From NCBI RefSeq assembly GCF_001650495.1, contig NZ_LWCS01000037.1, forward strand, positions 1 through 63,654: DNA of 63,654 bases, in the 5' to 3' direction. Positions 32,233-41,737 of the stretch are shown here, one piece after another. The notes beneath the pieces were generated by a model. It saw nothing but the letters and a program-made list of their open reading frames with translations. It made no database searches and was not told the origin of the DNA. Made by a program: the position numbers and the translations under genes. How positions within the stretch are numbered: the first letter of the stretch is position 1; each line of letters opens with the position of its first letter. Origin of the DNA: Mycolicibacterium iranicum. Lineage in GTDB: Bacteria > Actinomycetota > Actinomycetes > Mycobacteriales > Mycobacteriaceae.

Positions 32233-34821
32233 CTAGGCGTTTCCTGGCGCGCCGGCGTCCACGGCCAGTGGGAGGACACCGACGGTGACACGGTCCTTTC
32301 CACCGCGTTTGGCGTGATACATCAATGCGTCGGCCTGTTGCATCAGCGTCTCGGCGGTGCACCCGGTCTGCGAGAGGACGACACCGGCGCTGACGGAGAG
32401 TTGGTCGTAACTCTGATCGCCGCTGAGTGTGATGGGCCGGCGGAGATCCGCACGGATCCGTTCGGCCAGATATTGCAGCCACGGCAGCTCGCGGATACCG
32501 GGACAAAGCACCGCGAACTCGTCACCTCCAAGGCGCGCGGCGGTGTCCGAAGGGCGAATCGACGCCTTGATCCGCCGGGAAACCTCGGTGAGCACCTCAT
32601 CGCCCTCGGCATGTCCCCACGTGTCGTTCACCGCTTTGAAGCCGTCGAGATCCAGGAATATCACCCCCAATCCCGTTGAGCGGCCTGCGTCGACCTCGGC
32701 GAGTGCATCCTCGATCCGCGTCGTGAAGAGCGACCGATTGGCCAGTCCCGTGAGCGGGTCGTGAGAGGCCATGTATAGGAGTTCTGCTTCGGCCTGCTTG
32801 CGACTCGTGACATCTTCGACGAGGCATATGCCGTAGGGCTCCGACCCGCGAGGCGCAACCACCGAGGCGGACACCGCGCCCCACACGGCAACCCCGTCCG
32901 CGCGCCGTATCGAAGCTTCTGCCGTAAACGTCTGTCCCGGTTGAAGGTTCAGCACCTGTGTCAAGTCACCTGAATTCGAGGCAGTCTCTCCGGTACCGAA
33001 ATCGGTGATGGCCATCCGCAACACCTCTGCTTGCGTGTACCCCACCAAATCCGCCATAGCCTTGTTGCATCGCGTAATGCGTCCGCGCCGGGCCGGCGCG
33101 ACATTGAACATGAACATGCCCATGGGGGCCGTGTCGAAAGCGAGCCGAAACCGCTCCTCGCTGTCGGCGAGGGCCTGCTTTGCCGCCCGTTGCTCCGTGA
33201 TGTCTGTGGCGACACCGATGTATCCACGGCACTGTCCGTCCTCATCGGTCATGTGCGATACCGCCAGGCTGACGGCTGCGTGCGTTCCGTCCCGCCGCAC
33301 ATAAATCCACTCGCGTACCTCCGCGGTCTGCGGAGTCACGTTGTGCACGAATACCTCGATCCCGGGTTCAATACCCAACTCCGCCGCCCTGGCGCACACC
33401 TCTGAGTAGAGGTGGAACTCCATCGGTGTAGCGCCCAGCATTTCTTCCGCCGTCCAACCCAGCAGTCGTTCGGCGCCCTTGTTGAACACCGTGATCCTGC
33501 CGTCGGGGTCGGTGCCGATGATCGCCTGTTCGGAAGCGGCGTCGAGGACGCCGGCGAAGAGGTCACGTGCTTCGCGTAGTGCTCGTGCCGTCCGCCGCTC
33601 GTCCGTGACGTCACGAAAAGCCATGACGCTCAATGGTTGTTGCCGTACCAGGGGCGCCGTCGCGACCTCGACGATGCGGCCTTTACCGATTCCGACGGTC
33701 ACGTCGCGAGGACCGTTGTGGGTCAGGACGGCACGACATCCCGCCACGTCGCTCACCGGTGAGGCCGTGACGATGTCGTCCGCGAGGCCCGAGGCGGCGG
33801 CTCGTGCGTTTCGGAGAAGTACCGTGCCCGTGGAATCGACCACGACCACTCCGTCGTGGATGCTGTCGAGCACGGCGCTGAGCGTCTCGGAGTCCTGGTC
33901 CGCTCGATCCCGCGCCTGCTCGAGTTGGGTGATCAGCCGCGTACGGGAGTCCCGGTAGAGCGACAGGGTGAGCACGAGGAGCGTCAGGCTCCCCACCATC
34001 GCCTGCGACAACAAGGCCCGTGTCTGTACGTCGGGCACGATCAGCGAACCCCTGTCCAGCAGCGTGGCGTAGATGATCCACGTACCCGCGGCTGTGAGGA
34101 ACACCGTGCTGACCGTGGTGCTGTAGCGCAGCGCGAGCCACATTGCGGGCACCAGCGCGAGGAATGCTGTCGGCAGTCCCGTGCTCAGCCAGAAGATCCA
34201 GTAGAAGACGGACCCCACGCCGGCGGCAACGAACAACGCTTCCGCCACACCCGTCGCCGTCACGCGCGGCGACCGCCAGGTGACATCCTGCAGCCGAAGC
34301 CAGATCGCCACGCCGACGAGTGCGGTAGCGCCGTTGCGGACCGCGAACAGTGCAAACGTCTCCCACACCGGAGCGTCCATCACCATCACGAAGTACATGG
34401 TGGCCAGCACTGCAGCACAGGACGTCCCCGCTGTCACGGCACCGACGAGGCGAGCCAGATCAGCGGGGTCTCGCAGTGCAGCCCGCCGTCGCCCATAGAC
34501 GAGAATTCCCGTCGACACGGCGCAGAGTGCGACGTTCACGACGACGAACCACGCGCTCAGGCTCGCCGACGCCCCGGTCGCGAGATTGGTCACGAAGGCC
34601 ACCGCGCCGAGCAGCATCAGATGCGCGGCTCGTTCCCACGGTCCGCGTCCGGCAACCGCCAACAGCCAGACGATGCCGACGGCAGCCGCCGGCCAGACCA
34701 GAGAAACTTCACCACCGGCCAATCGGGTAGCACGGCCAGCGAAAACCGACAGCGAGTAGGCAACAGGAAACGCGACAACATAGATGCCGGAGCGCAGGAA
34801 GCGACCCACGGGAACCCCCAC
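32233..34821 (-). CDS. MASE1-PAS-PAS-PAS-GGDEF diguanylate cyclase-type protein
   Basis: 862 residues. The N-terminal 300 hold about eight hydrophobic segments of the MASE1 sensor type (VWPAAAVGIVWLL near residue 42). Three PAS-like domains follow (about 320-420, 430-550, 560-690), the second opening ASEQAIIGTDPDGRITVFNKGAERLLGW in outline and ending YIGVATDITEQRAAK. The C-terminal GGDEF domain (about 695-850) has an intact active site RLGGDEF with the signature at 765-769. No EAL domain is present. It should make c-di-GMP in response to a membrane or small-molecule signal. The GTG at 34821 is used; GTG 34809 is an alternative. It stands alone, with 193 bp of non-coding sequence upstream. Confidence 0.9.
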   Translation of the reverse strand: MGVPVGRFLRSGIYVVAFPVAYSLSVFAGRATRLAGGEVSLVWPAAAVGIVWLLAVAGRGPWERAAHLMLLGAVAFVTNLATGASASLSAWFVVVNVALCAVSTGILVYGRRRAALRDPADLARLVGAVTAGTSCAAVLATMYFVMVMDAPVWETFALFAVRNGATALVGVAIWLRLQDVTWRSPRVTATGVAEALFVAAGVGSVFYWIFWLSTGLPTAFLALVPAMWLALRYSTTVSTVFLTAAGTWIIYATLLDRGSLIVPDVQTRALLSQAMVGSLTLLVLTLSLYRDSRTRLITQLEQARDRADQDSETLSAVLDSIHDGVVVVDSTGTVLLRNARAAASGLADDIVTASPVSDVAGCRAVLTHNGPRDVTVGIGKGRIVEVATAPLVRQQPLSVMAFRDVTDERRTARALREARDLFAGVLDAASEQAIIGTDPDGRITVFNKGAERLLGWTAEEMLGATPMEFHLYSEVCARAAELGIEPGIEVFVHNVTPQTAEVREWIYVRRDGTHAAVSLAVSHMTDEDGQCRGYIGVATDITEQRAAKQALADSEERFRLAFDTAPMGMFMFNVAPARRGRITRCNKAMADLVGYTQAEVLRMAITDFGTGETASNSGDLTQVLNLQPGQTFTAEASIRRADGVAVWGAVSASVVAPRGSEPYGICLVEDVTSRKQAEAELLYMASHDPLTGLANRSLFTTRIEDALAEVDAGRSTGLGVIFLDLDGFKAVNDTWGHAEGDEVLTEVSRRIKASIRPSDTAARLGGDEFAVLCPGIRELPWLQYLAERIRADLRRPITLSGDQSYDQLSVSAGVVLSQTGCTAETLMQQADALMYHAKRGGKDRVTVGVLPLAVDAGAPGNA

Positions 34822-35014
34822 CTCTGGACGCGACCGTCAATATCAGGATGCAACCATATTCGAGGCGCCGCTCGCCGATTGCGCGAACTTCCGCGCGGCG
34901 GGCCCAGCGGCAAGGGCAAAACTCAAAAACTACCGAGCAGCACTTCTGCGGCCCATGCGGACGCTGCCACGTATCAGTGCTTCCGGTTCGGCTCACCTAT
35001 CCGGTGAATGGCTA

Positions 35015-36478
35015 TCACCTCACCGCAGCCTCGGCTTCGTCGCGCCCCGCCAGCCGGCCGTCCCACACCTGTAGGACCTCCGGCGCGGTGCGCGGCGTAA
35101 GCAGGCTGACCACGACGTAGACGATCAGGCTCGCGGCCAGGCCGTAGTAGATCGGCTCGTTGGCGAGCACGTCGCCGACGATGAACATCGTGCCGAGTGT
35201 GACCACCGTGCCGACGCCCATCGACCACAGCGCACCCGCGCCCGTCGCACGCTTCCACAGGAACCCGCCGAGGATGGCGACCAGCAGGCCGCCGACCAGG
35301 ATGTCGTAGGCGATCGTCAGGGCGGCGACGACGTCGTTGAGCAGCGCCGCGATCACGATCACCGCGATGCCGAGGACCACGACGTACATGCGGTCGGAGT
35401 GCACGTCTCGCTCGGCACCGTCGTTCTCGGCCGGCCGACGGAAGACCCGCAGCAACAACGGCTTCACATCGGTACGCGCCACCGTCGCCGTCGCGATCAG
35501 GGCACCCGACGCCGTCGACATCATGGCCGCCACCGCGGCGGCGAGCACCAGCCCGCTGATGCCGACCGGCAGGATCGTCTCGGCGATCTGTGCGTACACG
35601 TCGTCGCTCACCTCGACGTCGGGCAGGAACGTCGACGCGGCCATCCCGATCACCGCACCGGCGACGCCGTAGAGCACGCAGTACAGCGCGGCCGTCGTGC
35701 CACCCCACTTCGCCACACCCGGCGAACGCGCCGTGAACACGCGCTGCCAGATGTCCTGCCCGATCAGCATTCCGAAGCTGTAGACGACGAAAAAGGTGAT
35801 GATCGTGGGCATTCCGATCGCGCCGAGGTCGAAGACCGCGTCGCCTGCGCGTTCGCGGATCCCGGCGAAGCCGCCGGCCTTGGCGAGCGTGAACGGCAGC
35901 AGCAGCGCGAAGATGCCGATGGTCTTCAGGATGAACTGCACCATGTCCGTCAGCGTGATCGACCACATGCCTCCGATCGAGGAGTACAGCATCACGATCG
36001 CGCCGCCGATGATGACCGACACCGTGCGGTTGGTGCCGAACAGCACGTTGAACACCGTCGCGTAGGCGATCGTCGACGTCACCGACAGCATCAGGGTGTA
36101 CGCGACCATGACGATTCCGGACGCCGACGTCGCGTCGACCCCGTACCGCAACCGCAGCATCTGCGCGACGGTGTACACCTTGAGCCGCTGGATCCGTCCG
36201 GCGAAGAACAGGCTCAGCGCCAGCAGGCCGACCGCGATGGCCACCACCAGCCACATGCCGGAGATGCCCCATTTGTAGCCGAGACCGACGCCACCTACCG
36301 TGGACGCGCCGCCGAGCACGACGGCGGCCATCGTGCCGGTGTAGAGGGTGGGACCCAGCCGGCGACCCGCGACGAGGAAGTCGGCGGAGTCCTTGGTTCT
36401 CGTCTTGCCCCAGAACCCGAAAGCGAGCATGGCGAGCAGGTAGACGACGATGATGACGATATCGAGTGGCTTGCCCAC
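35015..36478 (-). CDS. sodium:solute symporter family protein
   Basis: 487 residues with about 13 hydrophobic segments. Opening DIVIIVVYLLAMLAFGFWGKTRTKDSADFLVAGRRLG and the segment WSITLTDMVQFILK are typical of the SSS family, which couples sodium entry to uptake of sugars, amino acids, urea or organic acids. The GTG start has an AGGAGG upstream. It is the last gene of a four-gene unit and lies 15 bp after the ThDP enzyme, so its substrate is probably a compound used or released by that pathway, such as a guanidino acid or 4-aminobutyrate. Confidence 0.88.
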   Translation of the reverse strand: MGKPLDIVIIVVYLLAMLAFGFWGKTRTKDSADFLVAGRRLGPTLYTGTMAAVVLGGASTVGGVGLGYKWGISGMWLVVAIAVGLLALSLFFAGRIQRLKVYTVAQMLRLRYGVDATSASGIVMVAYTLMLSVTSTIAYATVFNVLFGTNRTVSVIIGGAIVMLYSSIGGMWSITLTDMVQFILKTIGIFALLLPFTLAKAGGFAGIRERAGDAVFDLGAIGMPTIITFFVVYSFGMLIGQDIWQRVFTARSPGVAKWGGTTAALYCVLYGVAGAVIGMAASTFLPDVEVSDDVYAQIAETILPVGISGLVLAAAVAAMMSTASGALIATATVARTDVKPLLLRVFRRPAENDGAERDVHSDRMYVVVLGIAVIVIAALLNDVVAALTIAYDILVGGLLVAILGGFLWKRATGAGALWSMGVGTVVTLGTMFIVGDVLANEPIYYGLAASLIVYVVVSLLTPRTAPEVLQVWDGRLAGRDEAEAAVR

Positions 36479-36493
36479 GGCGGGCCTCCTGTG

Positions 36494-38092
36494 TCAGGTG
36501 GGTGCGAACATCTTCAGTAGCGCGGGGAGCACGACCACCGCGGGTCCGCGGGTCGTGAACGTGCCGGCGACGGCCTCGCCGACGCCGTCGAGCGTCACCC
36601 GCTGCGCGGGAACGCCGAAACTTGTTGCCAGAGCCACGAAGTCAGGCCTGGCCAGCTCGGTGGCCGTCGCCTGACCGAATGCTCCGGTCATGTATTCACG
36701 CAGAATTCCGTAGCCGCCGTCGTCGACGATCAGCCAGGTCGTGTCCGCGTCGTGTTGCCGCGCGGTCGCCAGCTCGGCGATCGAGTACATCGCGCCGCCG
36801 TCGCCGGAGACCGCGAATGTCCGCCGGCCGGATCCGATGGCGGCCGCCACCGCCGCCGGGAATGCAAACCCCAGCCCGCCCGCGCCCTGCGCCGAATGGA
36901 ATTCGCCGTCCTGGGGATCCCACGCCGACCACGCCCAGTATCCGGCGATCGTCATATCCCAGAACGTGTGTGCCGCAGCGGGAACCGAGGCGCGCAGGTC
37001 GCGCATCAGCCGTAGCTCGTCGGCCAGGTCCTGACCCGCCAACCTGTCCTCCACGGCAGCACGCAGCTCGCGGACGATCCGCGCGCCGTCTCCGGTGCGC
37101 TGAGTCAGTCGCTTCGCCAGCGCGGTGAGCGCCGCCGAGGCGTCAGCGTGGACGGCCAACGCGGGGTGGTTGGCTTCCAGCACCCGCCGTTCCGCGTCGA
37201 CATGGATCAGCCGGCCCTTCGGCGCGAACGAAAAGTAGTTCGACGTCACCTCGCCCATCGCGGTGCCGACCGCGAGCAGTACGTCCGCGTTCTCCAGCAG
37301 CTCGGTCGTGTGCCGGTCCTCGATCCACGACGCGGCCGACAGCGGATGGGAGAACGGGATAACGCCCTTGCCGCCCACCGTCGAAACCACCGGAGCGTCA
37401 AGCAGTTCCGCGACGGCGAGCACGGCCTCGGCGCCGCCGGCCGAGCGGCGCACCCCTCCGCCGGCGAGAATCACGGGGCGCAACGCCGACTGCAGCAGCG
37501 ATGCCGCCTCGTCGACGAGTTCGGCCCGCGGTGGACGGGCCACCACGCTGGTGGCCACCGATGCGACGGGCGGCACCTCGGTGGGCGCCTCCAGCACATC
37601 CTGGGGGATCTCCACCCATACCGGGCCGGCGGGCGCCGACTGGGCGAGCGACCACGCGTCTGCGAGAAGCGACGGGATGTCGGCCGAGTTACGGGCTCCG
37701 GCAGTACTTTTCGTGACGTTGGCGGCACTGCGCTGCTGATCGTCGAGCTGGTGCAGCATGCCCCGCCGCAGTCCGAGCCCCGGCCTCGGCACCTGGCTCG
37801 CGATCACCAGCAGCGGCACACCGGTCGCATAGGCCTCCTGCAAGGCTCCGAGTGCCGTCAGGGCGCCAGGGCCGGTGGACAGGAACAGCACCCCCACGTC
37901 GCCGGTGGCCCTGGCGTATCCGTCCGCGCCGAACGCCGAGTTGTTCTCCACGCGTGAGCTGACGAAGGTCAGGTCGCTGCGCCGGATCGCGTCGAACAGG
38001 GCGAGCGCATTCTGGCCGGGGATACCGAAGACGTGCGAAACCCCTAGTGCGGTCAAAGTTTCGACGACGACGTCACCCCCATTCCTGGCCAC
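36494..38092 (-). CDS. ThDP-dependent decarboxylase/acetolactate synthase-like enzyme
   Basis: 532 residues in the POX/ALS/benzoylformate decarboxylase superfamily. The catalytic Glu that activates ThDP is E49 (SSRVENN); the cofactor-binding motif starts GDGG at 430-433 and ends near VDDGGYGIL. There is no regulatory subunit gene, which argues against a biosynthetic acetolactate synthase. The GTG at 38092 overlaps the agmatinase-family stop by 1 bp (TAGTG), so the two are made together. With a guanidino-hydrolase next door, a 2-ketoarginine decarboxylase (AruI-like, arginine transaminase pathway) is an attractive reading, but this is inference; other 2-oxo-acid decarboxylases are possible. 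Confidence 0.85.
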   Translation of the reverse strand: MARNGGDVVVETLTALGVSHVFGIPGQNALALFDAIRRSDLTFVSSRVENNSAFGADGYARATGDVGVLFLSTGPGALTALGALQEAYATGVPLLVIASQVPRPGLGLRRGMLHQLDDQQRSAANVTKSTAGARNSADIPSLLADAWSLAQSAPAGPVWVEIPQDVLEAPTEVPPVASVATSVVARPPRAELVDEAASLLQSALRPVILAGGGVRRSAGGAEAVLAVAELLDAPVVSTVGGKGVIPFSHPLSAASWIEDRHTTELLENADVLLAVGTAMGEVTSNYFSFAPKGRLIHVDAERRVLEANHPALAVHADASAALTALAKRLTQRTGDGARIVRELRAAVEDRLAGQDLADELRLMRDLRASVPAAAHTFWDMTIAGYWAWSAWDPQDGEFHSAQGAGGLGFAFPAAVAAAIGSGRRTFAVSGDGGAMYSIAELATARQHDADTTWLIVDDGGYGILREYMTGAFGQATATELARPDFVALATSFGVPAQRVTLDGVGEAVAGTFTTRGPAVVVLPALLKMFAPT

Positions 38093-39048
38093 TAGACCGA
38101 CGCCTCCTCACAGCGCATCGCCAACAGCGACACCAGGTCGTAGGCCACATGCGAGGCGGCGACGCCGGTGATCTCGGCGTGGTCATACGGCGGGGACACC
38201 TCGACGACATCGGCGCCGACCAGGTTCAGACCCCGGAAGCCACGCAGGATCTCGAGAAGCTCGCGGCTGGTCATGCCACCCGCCTCGGGCGTTCCGGTGC
38301 CGGGAGCGTGCGCCGGGTCGAGCACGTCGATGTCGATAGAGACGTAGACGGGACGGTTGCCGAGACGGTCGCGGAGCTTGTCGACGACCTCGCGCACGCC
38401 CTGGTAGTACACGTCCGACGACGTCACGATGCCGAACCCGAACCGGCGGTCGTCCTCGAGATCCTTCTTGCCGTAGAGCGGCCCGCGCGTGCCGACATGC
38501 GACAGCGCCTCGGTGTCGACGATCCCCTCCTCGACGGCGCGGCGGAACGGGGTGCCGTGGGTGTACTCGGCGCCGAAGTAGGTGTCCCACGTGTCGAGGT
38601 GGGCGTCGAAGTGCACCAGGGCGACGGGTCCGTGTGCGGCGGCGGCGGCGCGCAGCAGGGGCAGCGCGATCGTGTGGTCGCCGCCGATCGTGACCAGCTT
38701 GGTTCCGCCCTTGGTGAGGTCGACGGCAGCACCCTCGATGGTTTCGATGGCCTCGTGAATGTTGAAGGGGTTGACCGCGATGTCGCCGGCATCGACCACC
38801 TGGGCGACCTCGAAGGGCGACACGTCCAGGGCCGGGTTGTACGGGCGCAGCAGCCGCGACGCCTCGCGCACGTGCGCCGGCCCGAACCGCGCGCCGGGGC
38901 GGTAGGACACCCCGGAGTCGAACGGCACGCCCACCACCGCGACGTCGGCGTGCGGCACCTGATCGAGCCGCGGCAGCCGGGCGAAGGTGGCGGGGCCGGC
39001 GAATCGCGGCGTCTTCGACGCGTCGACGGGACCGATGGGATTGCTCAT
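38092..39048 (-). CDS. agmatinase/guanidinobutyrase-family ureohydrolase
   Basis: 318 residues. All ureohydrolase metal ligands are present: H125 (GGDHTI), D148, H150 and D152 (HFDAHLD) and D239, D241 (SIDID). These bind two manganese ions that activate water to release urea from a guanidino group. The THGTPF loop (H163) is shared by agmatinases and guanidinobutyrases. The ATG overlaps the permease stop (ATGA). Automatic annotation would say SpeB, but polyamine genes are absent and the neighbours (ThDP enzyme, two transporters, Lrp regulator) suggest catabolism, so guanidinobutyrate or a similar guanidino acid is as likely a substrate. Confidence 0.92.
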   Translation of the reverse strand: MSNPIGPVDASKTPRFAGPATFARLPRLDQVPHADVAVVGVPFDSGVSYRPGARFGPAHVREASRLLRPYNPALDVSPFEVAQVVDAGDIAVNPFNIHEAIETIEGAAVDLTKGGTKLVTIGGDHTIALPLLRAAAAAHGPVALVHFDAHLDTWDTYFGAEYTHGTPFRRAVEEGIVDTEALSHVGTRGPLYGKKDLEDDRRFGFGIVTSSDVYYQGVREVVDKLRDRLGNRPVYVSIDIDVLDPAHAPGTGTPEAGGMTSRELLEILRGFRGLNLVGADVVEVSPPYDHAEITGVAASHVAYDLVSLLAMRCEEASV

Positions 39049-40601
39049 GCGGTGACTTCCTCCGCGGGCTCGTGGTCGACAGACGTGATGGGGATGCCCG
39101 CCGCCGTTCCCGTGGGCACGAGGCGGGAGCCGTCGGGGCCGAACGCGTCGGCGGGTTCGGGGAACGCGAACAGCAGCGCCGGATAGAGGAGCGCCGCCAG
39201 GCCGAGTCCCACGGGTATCGAGAGGTCGATGCCATTGGCGAGATCGCCCAAGGGACCCACGAATTGGCCGGGCAGGTTCACAAAGCACAGCGACAGCGCG
39301 GCCGAGAGCAGCCACGCCCCGAGGCCGCGCCAGTTCCAGCCGTGCGCGAACCAGTACCGTCCGCCGCGCTGCCTGCGGTTGAAGACCTGCAGCGAATCCG
39401 AGTCGTACCAGCCGCGCCGCACCAGCCAGCCGATCATCATCACGACCATCCACGGCGCGGTACACGTGACGATCAGCACTGCGAACGTCGAGATGCTCTG
39501 CACGACGTTGAAGGCGAACCGGCCGACGAAGATGAACAGGATGGCCAGGGCCCCGATGAACACCGTCGCCTGCACGCGGCTGAAACGCGGGAAGACGCTG
39601 GAGAAATCGAGCCCCGTCCCGTAGAGCGCGGTGGTGCCCGTGGACATGCCGCCGATGAGCGCGATCAGGCACACCGGCACGAAGTACCACCCCGGCGACA
39701 CCTCGAGGAGTCCGCCGATGTAGTTGCCCTCGTCGAAGAACTGCGGCGCGTTGGTCGCCACCACCGACGCCGTCACCAATCCGAACAAAAAGGGCACCAG
39801 GGTGGCGATCTGTGCGCAGAACGCGGCGGCCATCGACTTCCAGGCCGGCGTCTCCCGCGGGATGTAGCGCGCCCAATCCCCCAGGAACGCACCGAAACTC
39901 ACCGGGTTCGACATCACGATCAGCGCGGCGCCGACGAACGAGGGCCAGTACAGCGCATTGGTTGCGGCGTCGGCGTCGGGTCCGTAGATGCCGGCATAGG
40001 AGGCGTCGAACGTCCCGCCGAAGGCGACGATGCCGAGCAGGAACAGCACGGTGGCGGCGATGACGGCAATCTTGTTGACCAGCAGCATGAACCGGAATCC
40101 GTAGATGCACACGACGAGCACCAGCAGCGCGAAGATGCCGTAGGCCACCGCGACGGCCCCATCACTGGCCGGCAGCCCGAACGCCCTGCTGGCCCCGCCG
40201 ACCAGGACGTCGCCTGACGTCCACACCGAGATGGAGAAGAACGCGACCGCGGTCAGCAGCGACAGGAAGGAACCGACGACGCGGCCGTGGACCCCGAGAT
40301 GCGCCGACGAGGACACCGCGTTGTTGGTGCCGTTGCGGGGGCCGAAGAGCGCCATCGGGGCCAGGATCGCCGCACCGACGAAGACGCCGAGAAGCGTGGC
40401 GAGCAGGGCGTCGCGGAACGACAGGCCGAAGATGATCGGGAAGCTGCCGAGCACCACGGTCGCGATCGTGTTCGCGCCGCCGAAGGTCAGCCGGAACAGG
40501 TCGAGCGGTCGGGCGGTGCGCTCGGCGTCGGGTATCGGCTCGACCCCGTGCACCTCCACCTCGGTGACCTTCGGCGGAGCCGCGAGGTTCTCGGTTGTCA
40601 T
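39045..40601 (-). CDS. NCS1-family cytosine/purine-type permease
   Basis: 518 residues with about 12 hydrophobic segments, starting with LDLFRLTFGGANTIATVVLGSFPI and FGPRNGTNNAVSSSAHLGVHGRVVGS in outline, both typical of the NCS1 (CodB/PucI) family. GGAGAGGA precedes the ATG at 40601. First gene of the four-gene unit, divergent from the Lrp-type regulator. NCS1 proteins carry nucleobases, hydantoins, allantoin and related N-rich compounds, so a guanidino compound is conceivable. The long frame at 39045 is genuine; the overlapping plus-strand frame is not. Confidence 0.9.
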   Translation of the reverse strand: MTTENLAAPPKVTEVEVHGVEPIPDAERTARPLDLFRLTFGGANTIATVVLGSFPIIFGLSFRDALLATLLGVFVGAAILAPMALFGPRNGTNNAVSSSAHLGVHGRVVGSFLSLLTAVAFFSISVWTSGDVLVGGASRAFGLPASDGAVAVAYGIFALLVLVVCIYGFRFMLLVNKIAVIAATVLFLLGIVAFGGTFDASYAGIYGPDADAATNALYWPSFVGAALIVMSNPVSFGAFLGDWARYIPRETPAWKSMAAAFCAQIATLVPFLFGLVTASVVATNAPQFFDEGNYIGGLLEVSPGWYFVPVCLIALIGGMSTGTTALYGTGLDFSSVFPRFSRVQATVFIGALAILFIFVGRFAFNVVQSISTFAVLIVTCTAPWMVVMMIGWLVRRGWYDSDSLQVFNRRQRGGRYWFAHGWNWRGLGAWLLSAALSLCFVNLPGQFVGPLGDLANGIDLSIPVGLGLAALLYPALLFAFPEPADAFGPDGSRLVPTGTAAGIPITSVDHEPAEEVTA

Positions 40602-40816
40602 CGGGTCCTCTCCAGCCGCGGGTGTGGTGCGGATCACGGTAGAACCGCAGGTGACCCTTCGCAAGCAGTTCAATCGTTACGGGCACGTTTCCGGTCACGA
40701 TATGCCAGCAGTACCCGGCAATTCCGCGCATAATGGACGCCCAGCGGACTCTATGCGAAAGATCTGGCGTGCCGCTCAGGTCGAAAAATCTTGCATCGAT
40801 TTGTGCGGAGGGCGCT

Positions 40817-41737
40817 GTGGACGAGGTCGACGAGGCGATCGTGGAGCTGCTCGAAGACGACGGGCGACTGACACACCGCGAGATCGCCCGCCAGGTCGGG
40901 CTGTCCCGGTCGGCGGCCGCGGCCAGGGTTGCGCGTCTGCTCGCCAGCGGTCAGGTCGTCATCCGCGGCGCCGTGCATCCGGCCGTCCTGGGCCGCCCGG
41001 TGCTCGCGCACGTCAGCGTGGTCGTCCACGGCCCGGCCGCGCCCGTCGCCGCCGAGCTCGCGTTGCGCGACGACGTGCCGTTCCTGTCGTTGACGAGCGG
41101 GCAGCACGGCCTGGTGGCAGAGATTCGCTCCGCCTCACCGCGTGACGTGGACCGCGCCGTGTCCGAGCTGCGTGCACAGCCCGGCGTGTCCGGGGTCGAC
41201 ACGCTCACCTACGTCGAGGTGATGCGGGACGTCATCGGGCCCGTCGGCGAGGTGAGCACCGAGCTCGACGACACGGACTGGGCCCTGTTGCTCGCCCTCC
41301 AGGAGGACGGCCGCGCCTCCTATGTGGACCTGGCCGGCAAGGTCGGCTTGTCCGCGGCCGGGGCGCGCCGTCGCGTCGTCCGCCTGATCGAGACGAAGGT
41401 GATCCGCGTCGGTGCGGTGGTGCGGCATTCCGGCCAGGATCGGCAGAGCGCCATGGGATTCGGCATCCGGCTTGCCGGGGAGCACCACGAGGTGGTCGGG
41501 GCACTGACGCGGATGCCGTCGGTCATCTTCGTGGCCCGCACGCTCGGACGGTTCGACGTCCTGGTGACGGTGCGGGCCTTCTCGGCCGCCCAACTTGTCG
41601 ACGTCCTCGATTCCGTCCGCGCGCTACCGGGAGTGCGCGGGCTGGAGAGCTGGGCACACCTGGACGTGGTCAAAGAGAGTTACGCAGCGGGGTTCTCGGT
41701 GGGATCGGTTGTGCAACAACGCTTCCCTAGCCGATGA
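40817..41737 (+). CDS. Lrp/AsnC-family regulator, tandem-domain
   Basis: 306 residues from the GTG at 40817 (GCGGAGGG just upstream). It is a double Lrp: an N-terminal helix-turn-helix (LTHREIARQVGLSRSAAAARV, about 19-40) with its sensor domain, then a second helix-turn-helix (SYVDLAGKVGLSAAGARRRV, about 172-195) and a second sensor domain. Such two-module Lrp proteins are common in actinobacteria. A CATAAT -10-like element lies at 40729-40734. Divergent from the permease-ureohydrolase-ThDP-symporter unit, of which it is the likely amino-acid-responsive regulator. Its 3' end overlaps the convergent lipase gene by 11 bp. Confidence 0.87.
   Translation: MDEVDEAIVELLEDDGRLTHREIARQVGLSRSAAAARVARLLASGQVVIRGAVHPAVLGRPVLAHVSVVVHGPAAPVAAELALRDDVPFLSLTSGQHGLVAEIRSASPRDVDRAVSELRAQPGVSGVDTLTYVEVMRDVIGPVGEVSTELDDTDWALLLALQEDGRASYVDLAGKVGLSAAGARRRVVRLIETKVIRVGAVVRHSGQDRQSAMGFGIRLAGEHHEVVGALTRMPSVIFVARTLGRFDVLVTVRAFSAAQLVDVLDSVRALPGVRGLESWAHLDVVKESYAAGFSVGSVVQQRFPSR

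Noticed and set aside
33856..35007. 383-codon plus-strand frame opposite the GGDEF gene
   Set aside because: Arg/His/Gln-rich shadow; the minus strand encodes MASE1, PAS and GGDEF motifs in frame.
34822..35014. Short plus-strand frames between the GGDEF and symporter genes as a small gene
   Set aside because: They lack a ribosome-binding site and run into the antisense of the symporter gene; nothing recognisable is encoded.
36494..38092. Biosynthetic acetolactate synthase (ilvB) assignment
   Set aside because: No small regulatory subunit or ilvC lies next to it; it is translationally coupled to a ureohydrolase and transporters.
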